DNA of 9,417 nt from Acidimicrobiaceae bacterium (GTDB lineage Bacteria > Actinomycetota > Acidimicrobiia > Acidimicrobiales > Palsa-688). Both the position numbers and the translations under genes were made by a program. Below are positions 1 to 7,194 of this stretch, piece after piece. Under the pieces are notes generated by a model. The model searched no databases, had not been told where the DNA came from, and was given only the letters and a program-made list of their open reading frames with translations. The stretch lies in contig PMLI01000403.1 in assembly GCA_003158835.1 (NCBI GenBank), positions 2,940-12,356 on the forward strand, given 5' to 3'. Within the stretch, counting starts at the first letter, position 1. Every line of letters starts with the position of its first letter.

Positions 1-3000
1 GTTGTCGGGGGTCAGGGCTATGCCCACGATGTCGGAGACCTTAACTCCTTCCCCCGGCAGCGAACCGTGGAACTTGGCTCCGGTGCCGAAGTTGAAGACG
101 CCACCGTCGGAACCGACGAGTACATAACCCCTTCCCGTGGATGAAGGCAGAATGGCCCGGATGTCGTGCACATGTTTACCGATCCCCGGCAGCGAACCGT
201 AGAAGCGCGTAGTCCCGAAGGTGAACACACCGCCGTCCGAACCCACCAGTAGGTAACCCTCACCGCCCGGGGTGGCCACCACCCCCACCACGTCCCTAAC
301 GTGTAGGTGGATGCCGGGGAGCGAGCCGTGGAACTTGGCGTCGCCGAATGTGAAGAACCCTCCGTCGGCACCCACGAGGTAGTAGCCCCGGCCGTCGGTG
401 GTGGACGCCATCGCCACTATGTCCGAAACGTGCTTGCCCAGGCCGGGCAGGTCGCCGTAGTACTTGGCGTCCCCTAGGGCGCTGACCGAGCCGTTGGCCG
501 TCACCACCCAGTAACCATTGGCGGTCGGGCTCGCCGCTATACCCACGACGGGCCCCGTATTCGGCGAGGTCGTCACGCCCCCGAGCGAGGGCGCTCCTCC
601 CAAACCGTAAACCTGGCCGTTGGCGGTGGCGAGCCAGTACCCGGGGGTGGCGAGATTGACAACCTCGGTGTACACGCCTGAGCCAGAGGGCCCGAAACGA
701 CCGTGGCCCGAGTAGAACGCCTGCACTCCGAAGTTCCTGCTGGACGAGTACGTTGTCGCGCAGGTCGCCTGCCCCGTCGTGGCGTTGACGGTGACCTTGT
801 CGCAGCCGGGTACCGGCGCTCCGTTGTCGAGGAAGCTGACGGTGCCTCCGTCAGGCGCGGGGGCTACTTTGGCCGTGTAGGTCACGACCTGGCCCACCAC
901 GGCGGGGTTAGCCGAGGACGAAAGTGTCGTGGCGGTGGTCGTCGGGGCGAGCATGACCACGAGATGCTGGACAGCCGGGCTGCCCACGCCGTTGCTGGCG
1001 GCGATGGTCACCGTATAGATGCCTGCGGCGTTCGCGGGCGGGGACCCTGAGATCGTGGCAGTCCCGTTGTTGTGAGCGGTGAAGGCCAGGCCGGGTGGCA
1101 GGGTGCCGGACTCGCTCAGGACCGGGACCGGCAACCCTGCACTCGTGACGGTGAAAGTGTTGTACTGCCCGGGCAGCACCCGCAGGCTGGCCGCGCTGGT
1201 GATAACGGGGGCAGTGCCGATCGTTACCCCTCGCACATCGGCGACGATCGACATGGAGTACCTTCCCGGTGCCGGGTTGATCGCGCCGTTGATGCTGATC
1301 GACAGGTTGTCACCGGCAGGGACCGTGCGGTTGGCCATGAGGACGACATCGTTGCTGCCGGCACCTGAGACCACCGTGGGCACGAAGGACAATGAGCTGT
1401 CGGTGAGGTCGGCCACCACGTACGCGGACGAGGGCGCCGGGAACAGTGTCCCGGCCGGGGCCTTGAGCTCGATGGTTGCACTACCGGCCGCGATCGGGGC
1501 ACTGGCCTGCAGCCCGCTGATGGTGTAGTTGGCGGGTGCGCCGGGAGACGCCGAGCTGGTGGTTACCACCGGCAGTACTACAGCCGGAGCCGCTGTCACG
1601 CTGTAGCCGGGGAGGCTCACGGCCACGACGTCTGTGCTGGTCGAGATCAACATCGGGGTGTTGGACGACCCGTAGCTCCCTTCGACCGGGTTGGTCACGT
1701 TGACGAGCTGGACCACGACCTGGTCACCGGCGAACACGCTGTTGGGCACCGAGAAGGTGACCTTGTTATCCGTGGCCGACCCGCCCGAGGTGGCCAGCGT
1801 GAGCGAAGCCGGGCCCAGGTTGCCCGAGCTTGATGGGTGCGAGATGTCGGTCAAGATGACCGACGAGCCCGTAAACGAGGTCCCCGGAGGGGCAACCAGC
1901 GTGACGGTAGCGGACGCAGGCAGGGTCGTGGTCGGCTCGAAGCCGACGGTGTAGATAGCCGCCGTGGCGCCCGCCGTAGTCGGTGAGACGGAGAGGCTTA
2001 GGTCATAAACGGACATGCCGATGTCCAACATGGCGCTGACCGGTGTGACCGAACTGGGGGCCGCCGCCGTGACCGTGTCGCTCTGGGAAGTGGAGGGGTT
2101 GACCACCCCGGCCATGCTCACCGAAAGGCGGTCACCCGCGGTGATGTTGTGGGGCACCCTGACCAGGACCGACAGGCCACTCTGCCCGAGCCCGGGCGCG
2201 ACCAGCAAGACCGAGCCCGGCTGACCGCTCGCCGCCGGGTTGGTGACGTCGATGACCTGGTAGGACGTCGCTACGCTCGGGAAAGCGACGTTATCGTTCA
2301 CCCCCGGGCCGGCGTACGAAGTGACGGCTATGAGGTCACCGGCGCTCAGCGCCGAGGACGCCGTGAAGGTCCCCACGGCATACGTGGCGGTGGCACCGGG
2401 CTGCGCCACGCTGGCGGTCGGCGAGAACGACGGGCCGGCAGCCACGATGTCGTAGTTGGGGCTACCGGCAGGGCTGGTGCTCTTGGAGGTTGAAAGGTCC
2501 AAGCTGTACTTCCCGGGGGCGGCTGGGTTGACGGCCCCGATGACAGCAAGGGTGAGCGAGTCCCCGGCCGGGACCGATACTCGCAAACCGACGTAGGCGC
2601 TATGGGCACCGGCGGCCAATGACACCGATGCCGCGCCCTGGCTGTAGCCGGGGTGGGTGTTATCGATAACGAAGTAGTTGCTGGCGGCGCCTGGGAACGT
2701 CGTGCCGGCAGACGGGTCGTTGACCGTGATGGCATCGCTGCCGGCAACAAGGGCCAAAGGAGTGGACAAACCGATGCTGTAGGTAGCCGTGGCGGCCGCC
2801 GTATTGGGTTGGGCAGAAACGCTGACGTTGCCCACCGATCCCGTTCCGATCAGATAGGGCTGGCTTTGGACCACGACCGAAGCCGAAGCTGCCGGTGGGC
2901 CGACGCCGCTGACGAAGAGCCCGGTGAGCCCGGCCACCGCGACCAGGGCCCGGCCAGCACGGCGGCGACCGCAAGCCGGTCCCGGGCGCGCCTTGGCAGG

Positions 3001-3060
3001 GCCTGTTATGAAGGGCCGGCGGAGGCCCGGTGCGGCCGTAATTGAAGTCCTGTGAGGCAT
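1..3060 (-). CDS. Large secreted Ig-like and GYW/SDGG-repeat protein, 3' end outside the window
   Basis: The frame is open for 1020 codons from ATG 3060 to the left edge, so the C-terminus is missing. The start is supported by a GAAGGAG Shine-Dalgarno at 3071-3077. Residues 1-60 look like a long signal peptide: an Arg-rich n-region, a hydrophobic core near residues 40-54, and an ASA|S cleavage site at 60/61. Residues about 61-615 hold four related modules of about 140 residues, each with an AGD tripeptide ten residues before an NP pair (D167/N178, D310/N321, D446/N457, D584/N595). Next come an Ig-like region resembling He_PIG (about 618-704) and a Big_3-like Ig domain (about 707-797, with the stretch GGTVSFLDNG). 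From residue 807 there are five repeats of 42-43 residues starting with GY (Y808, 850, 893, 936, 979), with SDGGVFTFG and FHGSLPG motifs, which may form a beta-propeller-like fold. It is probably exported and surface-attached or released. No catalytic motif is visible, and no anchor can be seen because the end is missing. The function is unknown; adhesion or cell-envelope structure is only a guess. Confidence 0.88.
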   Translation of the reverse strand, partial: MPHRTSITAAPGLRRPFITGPAKARPGPACGRRRAGRALVAVAGLTGLFVSGVGPPAASASVVVQSQPYLIGTGSVGNVSVSAQPNTAAATATYSIGLSTPLALVAGSDAITVNDPSAGTTFPGAASNYFVIDNTHPGYSQGAASVSLAAGAHSAYVGLRVSVPAGDSLTLAVIGAVNPAAPGKYSLDLSTSKSTSPAGSPNYDIVAAGPSFSPTASVAQPGATATYAVGTFTASSALSAGDLIAVTSYAGPGVNDNVAFPSVATSYQVIDVTNPAASGQPGSVLLVAPGLGQSGLSVLVRVPHNITAGDRLSVSMAGVVNPSTSQSDTVTAAAPSSVTPVSAMLDIGMSVYDLSLSVSPTTAGATAAIYTVGFEPTTTLPASATVTLVAPPGTSFTGSSVILTDISHPSSSGNLGPASLTLATSGGSATDNKVTFSVPNSVFAGDQVVVQLVNVTNPVEGSYGSSNTPMLISTSTDVVAVSLPGYSVTAAPAVVLPVVTTSSASPGAPANYTISGLQASAPIAAGSATIELKAPAGTLFPAPSSAYVVADLTDSSLSFVPTVVSGAGSNDVVLMANRTVPAGDNLSISINGAINPAPGRYSMSIVADVRGVTIGTAPVITSAASLRVLPGQYNTFTVTSAGLPVPVLSESGTLPPGLAFTAHNNGTATISGSPPANAAGIYTVTIAASNGVGSPAVQHLVVMLAPTTTATTLSSSANPAVVGQVVTYTAKVAPAPDGGTVSFLDNGAPVPGCDKVTVNATTGQATCATTYSSSRNFGVQAFYSGHGRFGPSGSGVYTEVVNLATPGYWLATANGQVYGLGGAPSLGGVTTSPNTGPVVGIAASPTANGYWVVTANGSVSALGDAKYYGDLPGLGKHVSDIVAMASTTDGRGYYLVGADGGFFTFGDAKFHGSLPGIHLHVRDVVGVVATPGGEGYLLVGSDGGVFTFGTTRFYGSLPGIGKHVHDIRAILPSSTGRGYVLVGSDGGVFNFGTGAKFHGSLPGEGVKVSDIVGIALTPDN

Positions 3061-3070
3061 TTCTTTGTCG

Positions 3071-3077
3071 CTCCTTC
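3071..3077 (-). promoter_or_regulatory. Ribosome binding site of the secreted repeat protein
   Basis: On the minus strand the sequence reads GAAGGAG, 10 bases before ATG 3060. It decides the start of the large secreted protein and places the signal peptide at its N-terminus. Confidence 0.75.
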
Positions 3078-3084
3078 GGTCTGT

Positions 3085-3109
3085 GCGCCCCGGGAAGCGG
3101 AAGGGGCGC
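3085..3109 (-). other. Hairpin in the leader of the secreted repeat protein
   Basis: Seven-base arms (GCGCCCC and GGGGCGC) are separated by 11 bases, just upstream of the Shine-Dalgarno at 3071-3077. On the transcript this would form a GC-only stem in the 5' leader, and it could influence translation or mRNA stability. There is no T-tract, so it is not a normal terminator. Chance pairing is quite possible in DNA this GC-rich. Confidence 0.35.
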
Positions 3110-3225
3110 CCGGGAACAGTAGAAGCGGCCGCCTTGCAGGCCCGGTGAGGACGATATGCAGATGCCGTGGAGACTCAGCGCCGGAGCCGCCTCGGGGGCC
3201 CCAGGTAAAGGGCTACCGGAGGGCC

Positions 3226-3254
3226 AAAATGGCTGAGGCGTGACCGCCCTCAGC
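3226..3254 (-). terminator. Possible intrinsic terminator over the histidine kinase stop codon
   Basis: On the minus strand, GCTGAG and CTCAGC arms continue into GCG/CGC around a GTCA loop, with one bulged G. This gives a 9-bp stem at 3254-3232. It is followed by CA and then TTTT (3229-3226). The kinase TGA (3252-3250) lies inside the 5' arm. The short T-tract makes it a weak or partial terminator. It would separate the two-component operon from the secreted protein gene. A second imperfect hairpin (3225-3197, GGCCC/GGGCC plus GGTA/TACC) follows directly. Confidence 0.45.
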
Positions 3255-4614
3255 TATGGGCCATCGTTGTTGGCGCCCTCGGCAGGAGCACCACGAAGCG
3301 AGCTCCGCCGCTCGGAGATGTCTCGAGGAGGACCTCGCCGTCATGAGCATCGACCAGCTGCTTGACCACGGCAAGACCAATCCCGCTGCCCCCCGACCGG
3401 CGCCCGGCGCGGCCCCGGTAGAAGCGGTCGAAGACATGGTCCTGCTCGCCCGGAGGGATCCCGGGGCCGGTGTCGGACACTTCGATGCGGGCGCGCCAGC
3501 CCTCGGCGCTCACCGTTAGGCGCACCTCGCCACCCGCGGGCGTGAACTTGCAGGCGTTGGCGAGCAGGTTGGAAAAGACCTGATGGAGGCGGGTGGCGTC
3601 GCCGATAACCACCACCGGTTCCAAAGAGGGCTCCAGTTTGAGCCCCGACGAGCGGAAGCGCCCGGCAAGAGTGCCGGCGGCCTCCGAGGCTACCGTGGCC
3701 AGGTCCACAGGGACGCGCTCCAGGCTGAGACCGGCGGCGTCAGCGGAAGCCAGCGCCTGCAGGTCCTCCACCATGCGGCCCATTCGCAGCGCCTCGTCGT
3801 GCAAAGAGGTAAAGGCCTCGAGGTCGGCGGCCCGGACCCCGTCCACCAGAGCCTCGGTCTCGGCCTGGAGCACCGCGATCGGGGTACGCAGTTCGTGGGC
3901 GACGTCGGCCACCATGGCCTGACGGAGCTGTTCTTGCTCGTCCAAGGAGGCGGCCATGGCGTCGAAGGCGACGGCCAGCTCGCCCAATTCGCCAGGCCCC
4001 ATGTCGTGCCCGAGACGTACCTCCCGGTTGCCGGCTCCCACCGCCCTCGCCGCTGTTGACATCCGCCGCAGCGGACGGACCAGTAGCCGCGTCATAAACC
4101 CCGATGCGATCAATGCCCCCAAGACCGCTAGGCCGGCGCTGAGCCCGGCCGCTTTTTCGAGGCTGTCGCGCAAACGTAAGTCGGCCGGGCTCAGGCCCCC
4201 GGCCGGGAAGGCCAGCTGAACTTCTCCGACGGTCCGGCCGTCCAGGACCACGGCGCGCGTCAAGCGGAGCGCACTCGTCGAGGCGAGGAGCGGCTGCGGC
4301 CCGGCGCGCAGGACTACGGCCCGGGTCGGGGAGCCGAGCTCCAGCGCGGCCCCCGACAGGTCCACTAAGGCGACGACCGGCTGCAGGTCGCTTCTGGACC
4401 AGCCGGTATTGGCCTGGTAGAGGCTCTTCAGGGAGGAAATGATGGCCGTCGTCGCCTCGGACCGCTGGGACCGGGCCAGACCGGCGATGTCGGAACGGTC
4501 TATGAGCAGCGTCATCACGCCGAAAGTGGCCAGGGCGACCAGGGCGACGGCCACGAAGGCGGCCGCCACGCGGTTACCCAGAGGCCCGAGGCCTATGGCG
4601 GTGCCTGCTCTCAA
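3250..4614 (-). CDS. Membrane-bound sensor histidine kinase with HAMP domain
   Basis: This 454-residue protein is the sensor of a two-component system. It would detect a signal outside the membrane, autophosphorylate a histidine and pass the phosphate to the adjacent PhoB-like regulator. The order is: membrane helix about 14-37; extracytoplasmic segment about 38-155 with no recognised fold; second helix about 157-178; HAMP linker about 180-232; HisKA with the H-box VADVAHELRTP (H240); and an HATPase domain with N-box SNLLANACKF (N349, N353), G1 box DTGPGIPP (D381), F-box FDRFYRG and G2 box GSGIGLA (409-415). All catalytic boxes look intact and the length is normal. The start used is TTG 4614, which shares four bases (TTGA) with the end of the regulator gene, implying translational coupling; no strong Shine-Dalgarno is visible. 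The stimulus cannot be told. The family is clear from the motifs, but no specific ortholog is assigned. Confidence 0.93.
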   Translation of the reverse strand: MRAGTAIGLGPLGNRVAAAFVAVALVALATFGVMTLLIDRSDIAGLARSQRSEATTAIISSLKSLYQANTGWSRSDLQPVVALVDLSGAALELGSPTRAVVLRAGPQPLLASTSALRLTRAVVLDGRTVGEVQLAFPAGGLSPADLRLRDSLEKAAGLSAGLAVLGALIASGFMTRLLVRPLRRMSTAARAVGAGNREVRLGHDMGPGELGELAVAFDAMAASLDEQEQLRQAMVADVAHELRTPIAVLQAETEALVDGVRAADLEAFTSLHDEALRMGRMVEDLQALASADAAGLSLERVPVDLATVASEAAGTLAGRFRSSGLKLEPSLEPVVVIGDATRLHQVFSNLLANACKFTPAGGEVRLTVSAEGWRARIEVSDTGPGIPPGEQDHVFDRFYRGRAGRRSGGSGIGLAVVKQLVDAHDGEVLLETSPSGGARFVVLLPRAPTTMAHS

Positions 4615-5309
4615 GGGTCGCGGCGCAGGCCGAGCCGGTAGCCGCCGCCGAGCACGGTCTCGACCATTTCGGGGTGGGCCGGGTCGGCCTCCACCTTGCG
4701 GCGCAGGTTTTTTACGTGCGAGTCGACCGTGCGCTCATAGCCCTCGAACTCATAACCGCGAACCCTATTTATGAGCTCATACCGGGAGTACACCCGTCCC
4801 GGCGCCGCCGCCAAGGCGACCAGGACCCCGAACTCGGTCGGGGTCAACTCAACGGGCAGGCCGCGCACCAACACCTCTCTGCGGCCTTCATCGATGACGA
4901 GCTCGCCGTCCCCGTAGGCGACCCGCCCTCCTGCCTCTTGGGGCAAGCGTCCACGGCGCAACACGGCCTGCACCCGCAGGACCAGTTCTCTTGGGCTGAA
5001 AGGCTTGGTCACATAGTCGTCCGCCCCAAGCTCCAGGCCGGCGATGCGGTCCTTCTCCGCGCTCATGGCGGTGAGGATGACAATGGGCACGTCGGAACGG
5101 GACCGAAGCTCCCGGGCCACCTCAGTGCCGGCGATATCGGGCAGGCCCAAGTCCAACACGACCAGGTCCACCCGGGAGTTCTCCGAGAAGCTGAGCGCCT
5201 CGGCTCCCGACCCGGTCGACAGCACCACCAGTCACTCGCGCTCGAGATAGGAGCGAAGGAGCTCTCGCAGCTTGTACTCGTCCTCGACCAACAGCACGGT
5301 CGCGGCCAT
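4611..5309 (-). pseudogene. OmpR/PhoB-family response regulator interrupted by an in-frame TGA at codon 26
   Basis: Read from ATG 5309, which has a strong GGAGG Shine-Dalgarno, the frame gives MAATVLLVEDE followed by a normal first helix ending YLERE. A TGA at 5234-5232 then interrupts it, and the rest of the regulator continues in the same frame to TGA 4613-4611. The position normally carries Gly in such proteins, so one GGA-to-TGA change explains it. Counting through the stop gives 232 residues, a normal family length. The receiver has acidic-pocket residues E9/D10, phospho-acceptor D53 (VVLDLGLPD), switch T80 and K102 (VTKPF). The C-terminal winged helix includes LTPTEFGVLVAL and RTVDSHVKNLRRK. 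The frame is otherwise clean and motifs are preserved, so this is a very recent mutation, a sequencing error or recoding. Reinitiation at GTG 5228 or 5225 would yield about 205 residues lacking the first strand and the Mg-binding acids. Its partner kinase overlaps its 3' end. Confidence 0.85.
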
Positions 5310-5315
5310 CACCCA

Positions 5316-5320
5316 CCTCC
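5316..5320 (-). promoter_or_regulatory. Ribosome binding site of the response regulator
   Basis: GGAGG on the minus strand lies six bases before ATG 5309. It shows that the true start is upstream of the in-frame TGA, rather than at the GTG codons after it, so the nonsense codon is a real interruption and not a start mis-assignment. Confidence 0.75.
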
Positions 5321-5371
5321 CCGCCCAGTATCACCCACTGGGACCGGTGCCGGCGAGCGACGGTCGCCTAT

Positions 5372-5404
5372 CCGGGAGTCTCCACACCATCTCCATGCCA
5401 TCTC
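5372..5404. promoter_or_regulatory. Three 11-bp direct repeats, probable PhoB-type operator
   Basis: On the plus strand three consecutive 11-mers each end in TCTC: CCGGGAGTCTC (5372-5382), CACACCATCTC (5383-5393) and CATGCCATCTC (5394-5404). The last two share CCATCTC in phase. OmpR/PhoB-family regulators bind tandem direct repeats one helical turn (about 11 bp) apart, and this site lies between the regulator gene (minus) and the baeRF-like gene (plus). Autoregulation, and perhaps control of the divergent gene, is inferred. No confident -35/-10 pair was assigned. Confidence 0.5.
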
Positions 5405-5446
5405 GACGACGCGACCACGGACCACTGTTCCACTGAAGAACACCGT

Positions 5447-5474
5447 CCACCACAAGGACCGGCCACCACAAGGA
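5447..5474 (+). repeat. 12-bp tandem direct repeat duplicating the ribosome binding site
   Basis: CCACCACAAGGA occurs at 5447-5458 and again at 5463-5474, separated by CCGG. The second copy forms the AAGGAG (5470-5475) that sits five bases before ATG 5481. The first copy is a second, non-productive AAGGA 16 bases upstream. It looks like a small duplication in the leader. Confidence 0.7.
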
Positions 5475-5480
5475 GCTGCC

Positions 5481-6710
5481 ATGAGCGTCGAGCACAGTGA
5501 GGCTTGGGGCCCGCCTTGGGGGCCCAGCGCCGAACCTGGGCGCGAGCTCCATAACCCTGGCCGCCGCGGGACTGGGCCCTTCGTCGACGCTGTGGTGAGC
5601 GCCGGGCCGGAGGTTCTGGACTGGTCGCTTCTGAAGGACCTCGAAGGCCAAGAGACCGACCCGTCTATCTCGGTCCTGCTGGGCACCACCCCTGCCTCCA
5701 AGTTGAGCCCCCTGGACGTGTGGCGTCTTCACCGCCTGTCCAGAAAAGCCCTTGAGCGGCTCCACCGAGAGGTTCGGGGCGACCCACTTGCGTCCCTGGA
5801 GACAAGGCTCGCCCGAGCGGTGGGCGCCGCCGACGTTTCACCCAGTGCCGAGGGCCTCGGCGTATTTGTCAGCGCCCGGCAGATGGCAATCGTGCGGCTC
5901 CCCTTCGCGCCTCGAGAGCGCACCGTGGTCGACCCCACTTTCGCCACCAGGGACATCCTGTTCGCCCTCCAGCACTTCCCCCGCTACCGGCTCGTCACCC
6001 TTAGCGGCAACTTCCCCCGTGTTCTAGAGGGCCGAGGCCTTCAGATGGTCGAGGTCATGGGCCCGACCGGGGCCGACCAAAGCGCCTCCTTTCCCCGCCC
6101 GCTGCGCAACCCGGGCGAGGGCGGCCCCAACCCCGGGCGCTGGACCTCAGCCCTCGCCCGGGGCGGGGCTGCCATCAAGGCCGCCGAGCGGGCACTGGAC
6201 CAACGGGTCGCCGTCAGTGGGGAACTACCGGTAGTGGTGGTGGCACCGGCTCGGCTGCTGGCGGGGTTCCGGTCGTCCTCCCGCCACGCCGGCGCGGTCA
6301 TCGGTGAAGTCCGGGGCGACCATCCACGCGCCGGCGCCGACGAATTGGCCAAGTTGGCCGAGCCCATCCTCACCGCATGGAGGGCCCAGCACCGGGTGCG
6401 ACAGGTGAGCTCGCTAAAGGCCGCCGAGCGCTCTGGTCCAGTCGTGTGGGGGCTAGCCAAAAGTTGGGACGGGGTGCTGGAGGGACGGGCCCGGCACCTG
6501 TGGGTCGACCAGGGCTACGCCATCCCGGCCCGGCTCAGCGACGAAGACCGGGCCCTCGACGTGACATGGGACCCCGAGGCAGTCGGGGTAAACGACGACG
6601 TGGTGGACGACCTCATCCGGAAGGCGGCTCTTTCGGGAGTTCCGGTCGACATAGTGCCCTGGCTCGCGGCCGCGAACCCGGCACCGGTCGCATTGCAACT
6701 TTGCGGCTGA
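5481..6710 (+). CDS. baeRF-like protein (bacterial archaeo-eukaryotic release factor-related family)
   Basis: This is a 409-residue cytoplasmic protein with no signal peptide or membrane helix. The start is ATG 5481 with AAGGAG five bases upstream; the frame stays open far upstream, but only as antisense of the regulator. The layout matches actinobacterial proteins I associate with the baeRF group: LDWSLLKDLEG then PSISVLLGT (about 46-68), an Arg-rich helical stretch (79-112), GLGVFVSARQMAIVRLPF (125-142), the signature VVDPTFATRDIL (149-160), PRYRLVTLSG (167-176), VVVVAP (251-256), and a C-terminal DDVVDDLIRKAALSGVPVDIV (372-392) that fits the L7Ae-like end of such proteins. No GGQ peptide-release motif is present, as is usual for bacterial members. 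These families are predicted, from comparative genomics, to act on ribosomes or RNA; a biochemical role is not established here. The first 40 residues are low-complexity and possibly disordered. The family is recalled from motif style, and the subfamily number is not assigned. Confidence 0.62.
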   Translation: MSVEHSEAWGPPWGPSAEPGRELHNPGRRGTGPFVDAVVSAGPEVLDWSLLKDLEGQETDPSISVLLGTTPASKLSPLDVWRLHRLSRKALERLHREVRGDPLASLETRLARAVGAADVSPSAEGLGVFVSARQMAIVRLPFAPRERTVVDPTFATRDILFALQHFPRYRLVTLSGNFPRVLEGRGLQMVEVMGPTGADQSASFPRPLRNPGEGGPNPGRWTSALARGGAAIKAAERALDQRVAVSGELPVVVVAPARLLAGFRSSSRHAGAVIGEVRGDHPRAGADELAKLAEPILTAWRAQHRVRQVSSLKAAERSGPVVWGLAKSWDGVLEGRARHLWVDQGYAIPARLSDEDRALDVTWDPEAVGVNDDVVDDLIRKAALSGVPVDIVPWLAAANPAPVALQLCG

Positions 6711-6819
6711 CCCGACCGGAGAACCCCGTGCAAAATAAAGCACGTCCTCCTTCAGGCGAAAGCGAGCCCTCACCGCGATGGAGGGTCTTGACCGGAGCCG
6801 GCGGTGCCGCCGACCTGGG

Positions 6820-7194
6820 TCAGCGCCGGGCGAGACGGCGTCCGCTCGGGGTGTCAGGCGGCGTGTAGTTCATCTCGAAATGGTGGTACAACGCTGACTC
6901 GTCATCCTGAGAGAGCTCCTCGCCGTGCATCTCTATGTCGGGTGCAGCGCGGACCTGCTCCTTGGTCACACTGACCCGCAGGTCATCGGGGCCGACGTGG
7001 ACGCCACCCAACGGCACGAAGGTCAAGTGACGGCCGATGATGCCTTCCTTGACCGTGCCGAACTCCGGCTCGTCCGTCTCCACGTCGACATACACATCTT
7101 GCAGCTTGCCGATCCTGTCGCCGTCGCGATCGACGAGCATCTTCCCGTGCCATTGAGCAGCGCTCCATTTGGCCTGATCACCATTTTCGGACAT
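6820..7194 (-). CDS. PRC-barrel domain protein
   Basis: This is a 124-residue soluble protein. ATG 7194 has GAGGAG (7206-7201) six bases upstream. Residues about 17-85 form the PRC-barrel: GKMLVDRDGDRIGKLQDVYV, then FGTVKEGIIG, LTFVPL and DDLRVSVTKEQV. After this comes the acidic tail typical of actinobacterial members, with PDIE, EELSQDDESALYHHF and a C-terminal basic end (GRRLARR). PRC-barrel domains are small beta-barrels found in photosynthetic reaction centre H subunits, the RNA-processing protein RimM and many stress-linked bacterial proteins; a partner cannot be named. The gene is convergent with the baeRF-like gene, 109 bp away. The match to the family is strong, the exact role unknown. 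Confidence 0.88.
   Translation of the reverse strand: MSENGDQAKWSAAQWHGKMLVDRDGDRIGKLQDVYVDVETDEPEFGTVKEGIIGRHLTFVPLGGVHVGPDDLRVSVTKEQVRAAPDIEMHGEELSQDDESALYHHFEMNYTPPDTPSGRRLARR

Noticed and set aside
3140..3249. Possible c-di-GMP riboswitch before the secreted protein
   Set aside because: A GGTAGC...TACC hairpin faintly recalls the last stem of such riboswitches, but the conserved GGGACGCAAAGCC-type core and GAAA-loop stem are absent.
5225..5228. GTG codons as the true start of the response regulator
   Set aside because: No Shine-Dalgarno precedes them, and the upstream ATG with GGAGG encodes the expected receiver N-terminus; they matter only as possible reinitiation sites.
4674..5480. 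In-frame plus-strand extension upstream of the baeRF-like gene, making a 678-residue reading frame
   Set aside because: It lies antisense to the response regulator, whose minus-strand motifs are unmistakable, and the ribosome binding site is at 5470-5475. High GC keeps antisense frames open.
6711..6819. Terminators in the convergent 109-bp gap
   Set aside because: Only short stems are seen (CGTGC/GCACG at 6727-6744; CCCTC/GAGGG at 6767-6785), with no T-tract on either strand.
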